Shown here in pieces: positions 13,187-26,068 of a stretch of 64,000 bases of DNA. The notes below the pieces were generated by a model. That model saw only the letters and a program-made list of their open reading frames with translations. It did no database searches and had not been told where the DNA came from. A program made the position numbers and the translations under genes. The first letter of the stretch is position 1, and every line of letters begins with the position of its first letter. Source of the DNA: Clavelina lepadiformis (Eukaryota; Chordata; Ascidiacea; Aplousobranchia; Clavelinidae); the NCBI RefSeq assembly GCF_947623445.1, contig NC_135240.1, positions 26,412,001 to 26,476,000 on the forward strand. Direction: 5' to 3'.

Positions 13187-16100
13187 ATGAAGAAAGTGAT
13201 TCTATTTCTGTCGCTATGTTCATTTATCGCTGTCACCACAGCACAAGACTGCGAGGCTCACGATACTTTAAGGAGTGGGTCCTGCCCATTTAGATGTACG
13301 TAACTTTTTTTTTAATTTAAACTTAATTATTTTACGTGTGACAAAAAATGTCAACTTTTTTGACATATTTTACGTTTATAAAAAATTAGTAGTTTTTTCT
13401 GTTTAATCATTTTTGTTAGAAAACTGTATTTAATTTACCAATGTCGTTTATTTTACCGGTTTCATTCATTTTACTAATTTTATTTTTTTCAAACTTTTCT
13501 TAATTTCAACGTTTTTTTTATTGTTACTACATTGAATTAATTTTATCAAGTATTATTTATTTCACCAATTTATTTACAAATTTTATTTAATTTAAACAAT
13601 TTTTTAACGTTAGCATTAGTTTCCAACACGATGCTTTTCCAAAATAATCTAAATTTATTAATTTTCTTTTATTCAGCCACTCGAGATCTGCCGTTATTGG
13701 AGTGCCAAGATTTATGTGACGACACAGCGCCCATAATTACGCCAGATCAATGTGGCGACTACAAACATTGCTGTGGTAACGGTACCCACTGCTTCCAGAA
13801 GGTTAAGCCGCCGCCAGCTGGCGCTGTAGACAACGGAAAAGACGCTGAGGAAAGTGTTCAGACTGCGCTTCTGGGAGAGTTGACCGGCACCATCGCGCCA
13901 AGGTTCTTATCTGGTGGGTTTTCGTGTGTTTTTGAGTTGTTGTTTTTATTTAGTTGTTGTGTGTTTGAGTGTTTTTTTGGTGATTCTATTTTGGTTTAAA
14001 TGTTAATGATTTGTTGTGCATTTTATACAAATTAACTCCCATTTTTATAATAATAATAATAATAAATTTTGACAAAACTCTTTTCAAAACTTTGAGTAAT
14101 GGCGTAAAACTTGACCATTAGCTAATTATAAATACTTGCCTTTTATATTTTAATGTTGCATTATATCATGTTGTCGTTGTATTGTGTTATAAAGTTCAGG
14201 CAAATAAATGATACAATTTTATGTTCTTCCAGTTGGGCCACCTAACATAATACCCGGCGTTCCATTCCCGGGTTGCGTTCCCAACGTTCCAAGCGGAGGG
14301 TTTCCGGTTTCTATCGCATTCCCTGGGTATGGAGGTCCTGGAGCGAATCCTTTTGGCCCCAGTATACCAGGGCCACCCGTTCCGCCTCCACCAGGAAACT
14401 TTTACGGCGGATCTAATCCGTTTACTCCCGGATTTAATCCGCTTCTTCCGCCCATCGGTTATCCGCCAGTGCAGCTTCCCAATGTCTGCCCTCAGTTTCC
14501 CAACAATTGCAAACCGAACTGCCGAAATCCTGACTTTTCTCCACTTGTAGATGTTCCCTATTGTCAAAGGTGAGCAAATTTTTATAATCTAAATTTTTTG
14601 TTTGTGTCGTCATGCAAAATATTTAATCTGTGTGATAACACGACTTAAGAATATATTGAAAATTCCATATTACAGATTTACGGTAAATAAATGCACTGAT
14701 ATTTGTAATCTTCATCACCAGAATCCCATGCTCGCCATCAGATCCGCTTCTCGATCAAGACTTTGCAAAATGCATCCGTCAGCCTGGTTGCTCTTTCGAC
14801 TACGAACTGTTCCAGTACAGGAGGTATCTGCAGCATGGTGTCCTCGCTGGCGTTCCTGTTTGTCATTTAACGATCAGACATCCGGTCTTCCACAGACGCG
14901 CCGCTGAATATGTTCAACAGGTGAGATTTTAAAGCAGACGATTCAAGATGTGTTGACATTGCAGCCTTTTGCAGCTTTTCGGTTTTCTTTTGGCAGGTTG
15001 TTTTAACCACTCTGTAACCTATTTAAGTAACCACTCCATAACTTTAACATCATCTGCGATCGGTGATATCCGGGTTCAGTAAATCTTCATCAAATAAATA
15101 TCTTGTCTCGGTTGCAGCACGGTTCGTGGAATCCCCTGTTGACTAAATGCTTGATCAATGAATACCGGGAAGAAATTTTCGGAGGCTCTCCAGGTTGCTA
15201 CTTGGTCAGCATGTTGGAGCAATTTGGGCAAAGAGCAAAGAGCTGCGGTTGGAGATGTAAGTTTCGAATAAAGTATCGATTATCATCAGTGTTTATACAA
15301 TTATAAACATTTATGTACGATCTATCTGCTCGGTCAGTTTGATTATAATTGCTCACTTGCCGTGGTTTCACGTGGATCGTTCATCAAATTTCAGCAATCA
15401 AAGAAAGCGAGTGTTACCTGTCTGGCTGCTGCTGGAGAACTCATCCCGTTTTTGGACCCGGATGCGTGAGCTCAGTCGTCCCCAACCAGATCAAAGTTCG
15501 TTCCGGCAACGACGAACAAGAAGAGTCGGGCTTTCCATCCGATCGCAACCTTTACGGTTTGCCGGCCTGTCTTCCCTTCCCTTCTGACGCTACAGGTCCA
15601 ACATTCCTCGACAACTACCACATCTGCCTGAAAACGGGATGCGCGGCCAACGTTGATATAAACACTTACTACCAGCACTTGTACCAGGCTGGGTCCGGGC
15701 AGTTGCCTTTCCACTTGCAACAAACCTACCTCGACATGATCTATGGCGGTCAAGCCAGGCCCGATAATTATCAGCAGATTATCAAGAACATTTTACGTTC
15801 TGATCCTTTCTCTGCACTCACCGGCGGTGGTCTACCTAATGTCAACCCCGGCACTATTCCCTTTTCCTTGCCTTTGGACAATGATGATGATGATGATAGC
15901 GGCAGCGACCCACGATTTCTGAACCCCGGGCAACCGCCTTCATTCCCAGGTTTCAATCCTTTCCCAGGTACAGGTTCTTCCGGTCTATCTATATTTCCAC
16001 CTCCCCCAGGACCTGGATTCCCAAACCCCTACCAACCCCAGTGCCCTTTCAAACCACTTAACTACCCAGGACTACCGCCACTCAAAGGAAAATTTGACGG

Positions 16101-16839
16101 ATGTTGCGACAAACCATTCTGCTATATTCCTAGACATCAGGTCCGCAGCTCTTCTTCGGGCATCACAGGTTATTTGAGCCAGTGGTCGAAATACGGGAAG
16201 TGTAGTGTGGAGTGCGGAGGCGGTACACAGAAGAGAACCCGTCGATGTATCGGAGATGGTTGTGAGGGAAGGAAACCCGAAGTACAAACAAAAGTATGCA
16301 ACACGAAATGCTGTGCCAAGTATCGACCCTGGAAGCCATGGCAACCATGCAGTCAAACTCGTTGCGGCGAAGGAGTTCAAACTAGAACAAGGGAGTGCTA
16401 TTGCGGAAACAACAAGGTTTCTAATGAACGATGTGAAGGTGAGGATAGTGAGACCAGAACCTGCAGTATTTGCGCTTGTCCGACTTATCAATATACCGAT
16501 TGGGGCACATGTGACGGCGATTGCTGTAACGGCTTCCACACTCGCACAAGAACCTGCTCAAATATGGGAACATGTCCTCAAGCTGCTAGCTGGTGTGCGC
16601 CTAAAGTTGAGCGGGAATCGTGCCCATTGTTCTGTCATAAATGGGTCTTCCCAAACACAGGAAAATGCGATCAGACTTACTGTGTCTTTTTCTTGGAACC
16701 AGTGTGTCAAGACAATGAAGAGAATCCCCAGACCTGTTGCAACCCTGCTGAAAAACCAACTGGCAGGTTTAGCCAGCAACGTTGCTGCGAAGGACGTTGC
16801 AGAGCATTTTGCTTTCCTTCACCCTTTCCAGGTCGTTAA
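13187..16839 (+). CDS. secreted TSP1 / trefoil-like cysteine-rich protein A
   Basis: Exons: 13187-13295, 13677-13913, 14233-14569, 14722-14920, 15118-15256, 15395-16839; 821 aa plus stop. A signal peptide (MKKVILFLSLCSFIAVTTA) is followed by a six-cysteine module (C-x3-C-x11-C-x5-CC-x5-C, ~45-75), a Gly/Pro-rich low-complexity stretch (exon 3), then modules with trefoil-like ECxxxGCCW and YPG...GCC..PFCY patterns (~345 and ~556-590). An acidic DDDDD run lies between the last two. Three thrombospondin type-1-like repeats start near 600 (SQWSKYGKCSVECGGG), 652 and 705. A cysteine-rich tail ends in FPGR. It is probably an extracellular matrix, egg-coat or mucosal protein; that role is inference. 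I do not recognise an orthologue outside this cluster. It is the intact sister of C (28534) and the source type of pseudogene B (20557). Confidence 0.85.
14047..14066. repeat. (AAT)n microsatellite
   Basis: A run of AAT units in the intron before exon 3 of gene A. Simple repeat with no apparent role. Confidence 0.7.
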
Positions 16840-19800
16840 GCATATTTTGAAGCACTAGAGAACTTTTTCGTATAAAAACATCGAAAGTTCATTTTGTTGA
16901 TAACAATTGTATTGTGTAAGACCTGAAATTATGAAGTTGTTTCATAATTAGTTGCTTTAGCTATGTGATGCTTGTTTACCAAATATATATAACATTGCAA
17001 GTTATTCTGAGTGTAGCTCGTTTCCACCAGTCAAAAACACAGCAAGTAATTACATCTACAACGACAAGATTGTATGCTTTGTCAAACAAAGAAACTTGTA
17101 AACTTGTTAAGATGTTATTTTTAAGAATCTGCTTGTAGGGCGACATGTTGCGGTCGAAACAAAATACCACTCGAAAATGTTTTTAAGGCTTGTCCTTTCC
17201 GAAGTTTTTCTCGTTACAACGTGACGCAAATTAACATTTTTATTACAAATACTTTCTCGTCAACATTCATCATTTTCAACCATGCTTCCCTTGAAAGCTT
17301 GTATAAAAACGTCTTTAAAAAATCATGGATCAAATATAACATATACGGTTTTTCCAAGCTCACAAAAATACCAAAACTGATTTTTAACTTAAAACCTAAG
17401 ACAATTATGAAAATGATGAGATCTGGCAAGTTTTGCAATCCTGTGTTAAAAAACGGTCAATGGGTTACGTTACAGAGATAAGCTTCTCATTAATTAATTA
17501 ATGAATACAATTTATTTTGCAATTAGGATTGGTTATTTATCAACTTGACATACCTTTAATATCTGCGCTATGTTCCCACTAACTGTCTTGGAAACATTGA
17601 CACCTTACACTTTGTGGATGCATGAAATAGAAGATTTATTATAATGTATTATTTCCACATATTCACGTTTGAAACATATGTCAGCCCGCCAACCTGACAC
17701 TGAGTTGAATCGTACATGGACGGTTTGCCGACTATAGTTGCTACAGTTTTTCAAAACAAAACCTCTGAGTTTTGATACTGTGTGTTTCCCGGGTGACTGG
17801 TAAGGCGTACAAAACTTCCAGGTATTGTAGTTGCAGGTTGGCTAATTGGAACCGGAAGTAAAATTCGAGTCTCTCACTCCTCCACAACCTCGCGTGAACA
17901 AAACACTTATTGCAAAGAATATTGTTCGATTTTCTTCGTCGAACCTTACAAACATAGCGTTTAGAACAGAGCAAAGCTACTACTGTTTGACGTCACCAGA
18001 TTTAGTTTTGACGAAGTAATCTGTTCCATAAAGTTATGTGCTACAAACGTTTATTGCAGCAATTGAAAGCTACTTTCTAAAAATAAATCAATGTGCAGTG
18101 TATATTGCATTGTATTGCATTTGCAGTTTTACTTGACAAAAATTGTGAGCTCAGTGGCGGCTGCTGTGGCCAACGTGTCCTTTGTCCGTTTTGCAAATAA
18201 TTTAACTGCCGAGTAGGCTATATTATGAACATATACGAGAATACTTTTATAATGTATAATTAATAAGTATATAAAAAATACCTGCTCTTACCAAATTTAA
18301 TAATGTCTTACACTGTTTTCCGCTGAAAGTCAAACAAACTTCACGTGACCAAATCTGGATTGTACTTGATGAGATCAAATCCGTAAAAACGTAAATTGCT
18401 GACGTGTTCTCTTAAAACATCAAACAACAGCTTCGAAAAAAGAACAGAAAACCAGTTTCAGTTGGGTTAAATGGAGTGGCGGTCATCTAGCGGTTGGACT
18501 CGATTCTCATAGCACCACTAGATGACTCAGTTATACTTCTCAGCACAAGCGTTAAAATGATGTTGAACTTATGTTTGAGTTGGGGAAACTTTAATTAGTC
18601 AATAATCGCATTTCTGTTCACTTTGAATCAGTTTTGCCGCAATAATAAAAAAGCGAAAGAAAAAATTACCTAACTTGTCTCTGCATTACATTTAACGACC
18701 GCAATTACGATATTGATAATAAGTTAATAATACGATATTTGGTTTTTACAATAACATCATTGATTTGAGGATGGATTGTTGTAAGTATTCTAGATGGAAA
18801 TTGGTACGGTACAAACTACATAACAACAAAAACAAGTATAATTTTACGCAATTCTTAAAGCTCCTTGAAAAAACCGCACTTTTCCCACACCTGTTTTGTT
18901 TTGTTTGTTTTTTTTTTACAGAAATGTTACGCTTACATCTTGCAGCAAAGTTATTATTTTGAGTTCTGCAATGTACATATGTTGAGCAAAATCTTAAGTT
19001 AAACCTGTTTTTGGTGAAAGTTTAAATGCGTTCACGACGCGTTTTACCGGTAACTGCTTGTTGATTTCATGCTGTAGTTTTCTTTAAAAAACCTATCTCT
19101 TTGTATTAGGCAATATCCCCTCGACAACTAAATTGTAAGGAAAGTCAATGAAACCGTAGCGCAATTCAGCCTTATAGTTCATTGCGGCTCGTTCATTCAC
19201 CGGGACAAAACATAACTCACAAGATGCAGTAAATTATTCCAATAAAGCAATTTTTATGTAGAACTGTAAGAGCTAATATAAGCAAATAATTGAACATTTT
19301 AAAATTGTGATTAAAAAGTTTTCATCAGTCGAGTTTATCTGCTTCGATCGTGTGAAAAGAAATACATATCAGAGGAAGACAGAGTGACACACAGCACAAG
19401 TACACAAGCTCCGCGCCGTGGTTACCAAGGGTATAGTAATGGCGATACAACATTTCATGTTACATATAGTAGCATATACGTGAGTTCTTCTTGTCTTGTA
19501 TAATTGTTATCTGTTTTTGAAATAAACGTTTTTTAGTTTTTTAGAACTTTTTTTTGCCTGATTAATTGAAGAAGTTTGTGGCAAAATAATATTTTGCACG
19601 ATTATTTCTTGTGTTTTCCACGCTTTATTTTTTTTACTATAGTGGTACTTTGGTTATACCACGCTAATTTATTTTGTCCATTGTGTCATTTAATTGTGTT
19701 TCTTTAAGGTACGGAGTATCTTGATACGGTTGAGCGCCTAATTATTATGTGTCTATTTTCGATTGGCGTCTTGCATTTACTTCACGCATGAGTAGTTGTC

Positions 19801-20556
19801 TTCCTGAGGAAAAGATGGCTTTTCGACATTCTACATTCTCGAGTTTAGAGTGAGGACCTTTCTTATTTTGTTGCTGGAGTTTGCTGTTGCAATTTTTTTT
19901 TTAGACTTTATTAATTTCTTTCACAAGTCCGCTCGTGACTTTAATCGGAGGTAAGTTCTTAATTTTTATATGAATGCAAGCAAGCCGCATTTGTGCAACG
20001 TCAGTTGGTTTCGAGTTGGCCGTGAAAGCGGTGGAAAACGTACCTGGCAAAAGAAAATCTGTAACACGTTTCTGCACGTTTCTTTGCTCTGTGGAAAATA
20101 ATGAATGGTACCGAGAAGAAAAATTTGTAAGAAATATGTATATCTGCACCACGTGAGAATGAAAAGCTTCTGGTATAAAAAAAAGCATCAAGATCTTTTG
20201 AGCTGTTGTTTTATTTCGATCGTAGCATATCCTTTTACAAACAGACTCTTGATAAGGACATCTTTTCAAGTTTAAGCTTCAAGTTCAACTTTACAAGTTA
20301 CTTTGTTGGCAAAACGATGCGCACAATCCTGTCTTTAAATCTGTAATTACTTGCTGTGTCTCTGATTGGTGGGTACGTGACCTATTCATGAATATGTTTC
20401 AAAATATTTATGTCATTTATTTCTGGTATGTAACGATCTCAATACATAGACAAATCAAATGAATTCATCATTTGCACAACACAGGATTATTATCAAGAAA
20501 ATTAATTTATGACGTCAATATGTAAATAACTTCTTTGGTATTTCACCAACAGCAAC
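16840..20556. other. gene-free spacer between A and pseudogene B
   Basis: AT-rich DNA with no coding sequence that I can support; the open frames at 17221-17481 and 19901-20269 have no family resemblance or splice context. At 18481-18530 a short hairpin with arms GTCATCTAG/CTAGATGAC resembles a tRNA A-box region but lacks a B box. The 3'UTR of gene A must end early in this stretch; no clean AATAAA is seen close to the stop. Confidence 0.4.
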
Positions 20557-21737
20557 TTAACGACCTGGAAAGAGTGAAGGAGAGCAAAACGACCGACAAC
20601 GTCTTTCGCAGCAACGTTGCTGGCTAAACCTTCCATTGCCTTTTTCATCAGGGTTACAACAGGTTCCGGGACTTCCGTTACTGGTTTGACACACTGGTTC
20701 CAAAAAGAGGACACAGTAGGTCTGATCGCATCTTCCTGTGTTTGGAGTGACTGTGGTTGGGATGACCCATTTATTACAGAACAATGGGCACGATTCCCGC
20801 TCAACTTTAGGCGTACACCAATTAGCAGCTTGAGGACATGTTCCCATATCTGAGCAGGATCTTGTGCGGGTGCGGTATCCGTCGCAGCAATCGCCGTTAC
20901 ATATACTCCAATGGGAATGCTGGAACGTGGGACAAGCGCAAATACTGCAGGTTTTTCTTTCCTTTTCAAGACCTTCACATTGGCCTTGAGCCAGTTTGCC
21001 ATCGCAATAGCACTCCCTTGAGCGAGTTTGGACTCCATCGCCACAGCGTCTTTGACTGCATGTTGACCATGAACTCCAGGGACCGTATTGGGCACAGCAT
21101 TTCTGGTTGCATACTTTAGTTTGTTCTTCATCCTTTGTGTTGTCACAGAACCGACCAATACATTAACGGGTTCTTTTTTGTGTGCCACCCCCGCATGTTT
21201 TACTGCAAACATCGTACTATGACCACTGGCTAAGATAAGTTGAAGAACCGGACGATTGGCTGCTAACCAAGTGTTTAGGAATATAGCAGAATGGTTTGTC
21301 GCAACATCCATCAAATTTTCCCTTCAAAGGTGGAAGTCCTGGATAATTAAGTGGTCTATACGGGCATTGAGGTTGATAGGAACCGAATACAGAAAACGGA
21401 GGTCGTACTCCAAATCGCGGACTAGCGTTTTCTAGATTAGTGATGTTTCTATTGGTTGACTTGGTCCAAAGTTTGGAAAGGTGGGGTTTTGTGGCGCCGC
21501 ACTGACGCTTGAATAACAAAAAGATGGTAGACCGAAACCTAGACCAAAATTTTGGCCAAAAAGTCGTGGGCTGCTTCCACTGTCGCTAGACGAGTCGTCA
21601 TTCAAAGGCAGAGAAAGCGAAATGGAGCCGGTGTTAGCACCTGGAACACCGGTAAATCCTGACAAAGGATCGTTGCGTAAAATGTTCTTGATAACTTGTT
21701 TGTAGTTATCCGGTCTGGCAGTGCCTGCCTTTATCAT
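20557..21737 (-). pseudogene. 5'-truncated inverted copy B of the TSP1/trefoil-like family
   Basis: The minus strand matches the last exon of genes A and C from the ARPDNY segment through the acidic/Pro stretch, the YPGLPPLKG...GCCDKPFCY module, three TSP1-like repeats and the FPGR tail. It is broken. Homology begins abruptly at about 21737, so exons 1-6 and the start of the last exon are absent. The frame shifts near 21430-21440 and again near 21230. In-frame stops occur at 21218-21216 (TAG) and 21165-21163 (TAA), both inside the first TSP1-like repeat. From about 21160 to the TAA at 20559-20557 the frame is open and close to A. It lies in opposite orientation between A and C, so it arose by partial inverted duplication. 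No promoter, signal peptide or start codon fits a functional product. Confidence 0.85.
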
Positions 21738-21740
21738 ATT

Positions 21741-24525
21741 GTTAAATTGTTTAAAAATAAATTGTTTAAAAATAGAACAATGTTAAATAAATGAATCGCA
21801 GTGTAATGCCTTGAACATATTTGTGAGTTTAGAATATAGTTTTGAAAACTAGAAAAGGTTTAAAAAGGTTGAATTGGATCAATTGGAATGTAGACATGAT
21901 CTTTTTCCATTTGTCCATGTAAGCGTTGTCAAGTTTCCCCAATAGCGCAGTAGCTATAGCATCGTTACGGTATAGACTCGTGTTCGAATCTCGGATCGGG
22001 TAGGGCTAAAAATGCTAAAAAAAAGTATTCTCAGCTTCCTGGCTTGGCGGTCGGCATAAATGAAGCTAATAAAGTACACCAATTATGTTGGAAGGTAACG
22101 ATTTTATATATAACAATGATCAATTATTTACACAAACGCTCAAATAATGAAATAAAACACCCTTTTATAAAAAACCTAAAAATCTATTCTCTTTATCTAT
22201 TAGATTCATAGATTACATTTATATCGTAATTGATGCAGGTTTGACGAATTGGTCGTATAATTTGTGTTTTGCGGTTTTGGAAGAGGTCAGTAGCGTATTA
22301 ACAAGCCATAGATTTCCCATACTTTAAAGTATACATGTATTCTCATTTAGTGCTTGATTTAGTTTGTCATTCTGTCATTCATTTGTCAGTCATTCTGTTG
22401 AAAACTCGTAACAGATGTCTATCATAATTATTCGATTCATGAGTTAACGTCTATTCCATGTCGAAGATATGAAATAATGACTGTAATCTGGGTTATTTAA
22501 AGCTTAACTGTGCATGTGATTCATAACGAGGGTTATGATCAGAGATTTAGTGTCCCGCGGTTAAAACCACACCCATCATAACGTCTGTAGTCGATGGTGT
22601 TTTTTCCTCTTGATGAAACGGCTGCTATCAACTATACCGTTAAACCTAAATTAACAAAAAAAGATTTAAATAAAACTTAAAAGCGAATATACTGACAAGC
22701 CCCTTGGGCTATTTTTTCAACATTGTAAGCTTTGGGTTAAAAATTGATGTTTAGCGTCAAAGGCAGAAGCTGTATTTGATATTTTTAGATTTCCGTAACC
22801 ATTTGGTCATGCCCTTTACGCTCCTTCATTTTCATAAAATGCAAAATATTCATGCACCAAGATTTGATACCTTTTGCAATTTACCATAAATATTAGATTT
22901 TTCGTTTACACAAAGCAACGTGTTAATCAACCCGCTGAAAAGGGGTTTTCAGCAACCCCGCTGAAAAGGGCAGGGGTAACCGTTGCTGTGAAGGGCGTTG
23001 TTGGGTCTTCTGCTTCGGACGTTAAATTAACCGCGTAAAGACACGTCATTGTAACCGCGTATAGTGACGCAACTTTTTATTATCATGCTATGACGTGTAT
23101 TATGATGCTGTTTGTATGAAAACTTATATGGTACGTTTATTTGCTGGAGATTTTCGGTGATTAAATTCCTGGAATAAAAAGAAATTGTAGGCTCATGTTT
23201 GGAGTCTTGCTCTTCAAACTAACAACATATTTTAATCAAATACTTTAAGGAATTTAATCAAATATCAAAGGAGATCAAATATTTTAAGGAACGCTTAATT
23301 GTTGGCGTATTAACAATGCTTCCACCGGTTTGTTAGCTGTTAGTTTTACAAAACCATGAAATAAGAATATGGATTTAATAGAACAATTTTTGAAAAATGT
23401 CACGCTGTGCAACAATAACATTGCTTCATGCCAGGGAATGGGTAACTCACAATCCTTGCAGTAAACCACGCCAAGCGTGGCGCCACGAGGAAATGAGGAG
23501 TTTGAATGATCATCGTCGGAAGCTTATCTTCATGATTAGCTTCACTTACGTCAAGTTTGCGCTTGAAACATGTAAAGAAAAAATAGGTTTAATCAATCAA
23601 CATTGCATGAATGCAAGGCGACAAATAAAAATATGAGAAATATGAAATACCTTCAAGCTAACGTGAAAGTGCAGATACGTCGTCTTAGAACGAGTAGCTA
23701 TTTAGCTATCATGACTTTAAAAACAATTGCCTACACTTGTAGAGGTTTTAACTTGTCACTATCATTAAATTCTTGTTCTATAACTTTATTCTATATGGCT
23801 AGGCATGCCTCACTTATTAGTTTGAAATATGATAAAAGCTTTAAGCGGCGTAAGAGTACGGTTTTATATAACAAATAAACCCGTCTATCCATATAAAACA
23901 CGCAAAGCTTTCTGAGCCTTAAATAACACTTCAAGAATGACCTAAAAACTCACCTCTTCAAACGGAACGGAACCAACTCCGTTTACTGACGAGATTGTCG
24001 CTGCAACGAACTTGAGCACAATCACTGACATCATTAAATATGTTTCATAATGGATACGGTAGCAAGATCTAGGTATAAGCGACAATGATTGACTAAAATG
24101 TGTAAAATGTTTTGTGTCCAACCAATTTCAGTAGCAAATAAAACAAACAGCAGCTGTTAAATGTCAACGCCCAACTGGAACTGACAAGTTTTAGCCAACA
24201 TTTGCAAAGTCTTGTTGTAGGTTACTGAAGAATTGACAACCAGGAAGAGAAAATGATAAAGGATTTTTGCGTGACATCGTCGTCAGGAATCATCTACTTT
24301 GTCCACGGCTGCATGACGAAGTCAGTTTTTTCTCAAATAAATAAGTAATATTTTTACAACTTTAGCAACAGCGAGATGTGAATTATATAAATACAATGAT
24401 TAAATTCAATGTTTCAAAGTTAATGATTCTTTGCTCAGACCGTTTTGGCATAAGTTTCAATCATTCATTGTTTTGATATGAAAATTCACTTGTAGGCCTA
24501 CTTTTGTCAAAAAACTAGTCCAAAA
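21741..24525. other. gene-free spacer left of the nested hAT
   Basis: No coding sequence recognised. Contains the SINE-like unit at 21941 and a short tandem GCTGAAAAGGGG-type repeat near 22934-22967. Several open frames of 60-90 codons at 23284-23878 have no family resemblance. Confidence 0.4.
21941..22080 (+). repeat. tRNA-derived SINE-like unit
   Basis: An RNA polymerase III A box (TAGCGCAGTAG, 21943-21953) is followed about 30 nt later by a B box (GTTCGAATC, 21982-21990), the spacing of a tRNA. The rest cannot fold into a cloverleaf and runs into an AT-rich 3' body. This is the structure of a tRNA-derived SINE or tRNA pseudogene. The right boundary is approximate and no target duplication was found. 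Confidence 0.55.
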
Positions 24526-24706
24526 TAGGGTTGAGACCTCGGGAAATCCCAATCCCATTTTCCAGGAATTTTAGCCATTTTTTCCAATCCCAATCCCGGG
24601 AGTTTTTGTTTTGAAATCCCGGGATTTCTGAGTTAACGTTTTATCTGTTCAATATTGCTTGATATGTGTGTTAGACTTGATTAAATCAATTTTACAGTAG
24701 CTAGCC

Positions 24707-25555
24707 CAGACATGGGCACATTACGGTTCGCTGGCCAAATCCGGCCCGTTATGTCTTTTAATCTTGCCCGCCAGATGTTGGCATGAATTAGTTCATCGAA
24801 ACAATTTATTTTTCTTCTTCATTCTCGAATACAGTTGACCCCGCAAAAAACTGGAATCCATACACAATCAATCTGTCTTGGTTTATAGTTTCGTCAAAAC
24901 TAAGCATTGTGGAATATTTGTTTGGGAGTTTGTAAGCGCGTACGATCTGTTTATTTTGAATCAAGCTGAAGGGCCAGCCTAGCAAGGTTGCTAAACTCAA
25001 AAAACTTGATTTATAAAAGAGCTCGTCTAGTAAAATTGTGCAAAATGTGTGATCTTCGAACTTAGAAAAATCTCGTCTAAGTTATTACAGAATAATTTCT
25101 TTCAACATGAGTACATTAAAGAAGAGAAAAGTCGACAGTACACGCAAAGTGTTTAAAGCGGAGTAGAAAGCTAAATATTCTTATTTTGGTGTTGTTCAGC
25201 TCCACATATTTTAGTGAACAGACGTTCAGCCTGATAAACATCAAAAATCTAGTCGCAGCTCTCAATTAACTGATACACACCTCAGACCTGTTCTGAGAAT
25301 TGCCACAAGCAAGATAACACCAAATTATGATGTTTTGGCAAAAAAGGTTGCATAAAAATATCATTCATGCTGGAATTAAATCCAATTTTCGTGCAAGTTT
25401 TGTTGTTTTTACAGCTTTTAAATGTGAATTATTGTTCAAACATTAGGTCATAAAATCAGTGTAAACACTCTTTATCCACTATATATCCGCATTGGCCGCC
25501 TGTCAAATTTTGAGAAATTTTTGGCCCCTCTGAGTCAAAACGTTTGCACACCCCG
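24707..25555 (+). mobile_element. inner hAT relic, internally deleted
   Basis: It starts CAGACATGGGCAC and ends with GTTTGCACACCCCG, resembling the CAGGGGTGGGCAAA / TTTGCCCACCCCTG ends of a common hAT group, with the usual GGCCC motifs nearby. Inside, an ATG at 25107 begins MSTLKKRKVDSTRK, like the N-terminus of that group's transposase, followed by an in-frame stop. About 60 bases later (25204-25266) the translation TYFSEQTFSLINIKN resembles the C-terminal region. The whole catalytic core is therefore deleted. No clear target duplication is left. Confidence 0.6.
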
Positions 25556-25810
25556 CCATCGCTTTTATCGCACGGAATTGGACCTTGTGCATAAGGTTTT
25601 AGTCAAACTGTATTCATATGCTTGCTACTGGTTCTGACTGAGTCCTAGTAAATTTTAATCAAAATGTCTCATTTTCAAGATGTAAGTTCACAGAGAAAGT
25701 CAGAAGTCTGGCATAACTTTTCATACTGCAAAACTAATGTTGGAGCTAACGTATACTAACGTAATGTAACTAAAAACTGTGGAGCCCTGTAAATAATCAA
25801 TCTTACGTCA

Positions 25811-25927
25811 GTTGTGGCCGAACGTGCGTTCTCCGCCCTTGGTTTTTTTGGAAATAGAATTAGAAATCGTCTTAATGATGACACTCATGATGCATTGCTG
25901 TTTTTGCTTCAGTATTACAATAAATAA
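25811..25927 (+). pseudogene. hAT transposase C-terminal fragment
   Basis: 39 codons ending in TAA. The translation starts VVAERAFSALG and continues with NRIRNRLNDDTHDALLFL, which matches the C-terminal hAT dimerisation region (usual form ERVFS...NRLS...LIFL). It belongs to the outer element at 24526-26060; the rest of that transposase is not readable. Confidence 0.75.
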
Positions 25928-26068
25928 ACATGCTTTGTTTTGATTATATGTGTACACTTGTTACTTTGTTAAACCCGAAAAGTCTCGGGATTGTAGGGTG
26001 AAAATTCCGGGAAATCCCGATCTCTGGATTTTCAAATTTACTCTCGAAATCCCGACCCTAGTCCAAAA

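Larger units (their letters stand above)
24526..26060 (+). mobile_element. hAT transposon relic, 1.5 kb, with a second hAT nested inside
   Basis: The ends are TAGGGTTGAGAC and, reversed, TAGGGTCGGGAT, with CGGGAAATCCC motifs just inside both ends. The flanks are a perfect 8-bp duplication GTCCAAAA at 24518-24525 and 26061-26068. The right part encodes a transposase C-terminus (25811-25927). An unrelated hAT relic occupies the middle (24707-25555). The element is dead: the catalytic region is missing. Confidence 0.85.

Noticed and set aside
14196..14567. 123-codon minus-strand frame
   Set aside because: Antisense of the Gly/Pro-rich exon of gene A.
16072..16539. 155-codon minus-strand frame
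   Set aside because: Antisense of the TSP1-like repeats of gene A, open because of codon bias in the coding strand.
16205..16858. 217-codon open frame on the plus strand overlapping gene A
   Set aside because: It is the +1 frame of the last exon of A; the cysteine-patterned frame is the real one and joins all upstream exons in phase.
18475..18535. tRNA-like sequence (CTAGCGGTTGG)
   Set aside because: Resembles an A box, but there is no B box or cloverleaf; the flanks form a simple hairpin instead.
20502..21314. 270-codon open frame on the minus strand
   Set aside because: Shadow frame across pseudogene B; its sequence parallels the shadow frame of gene A, not the family protein.
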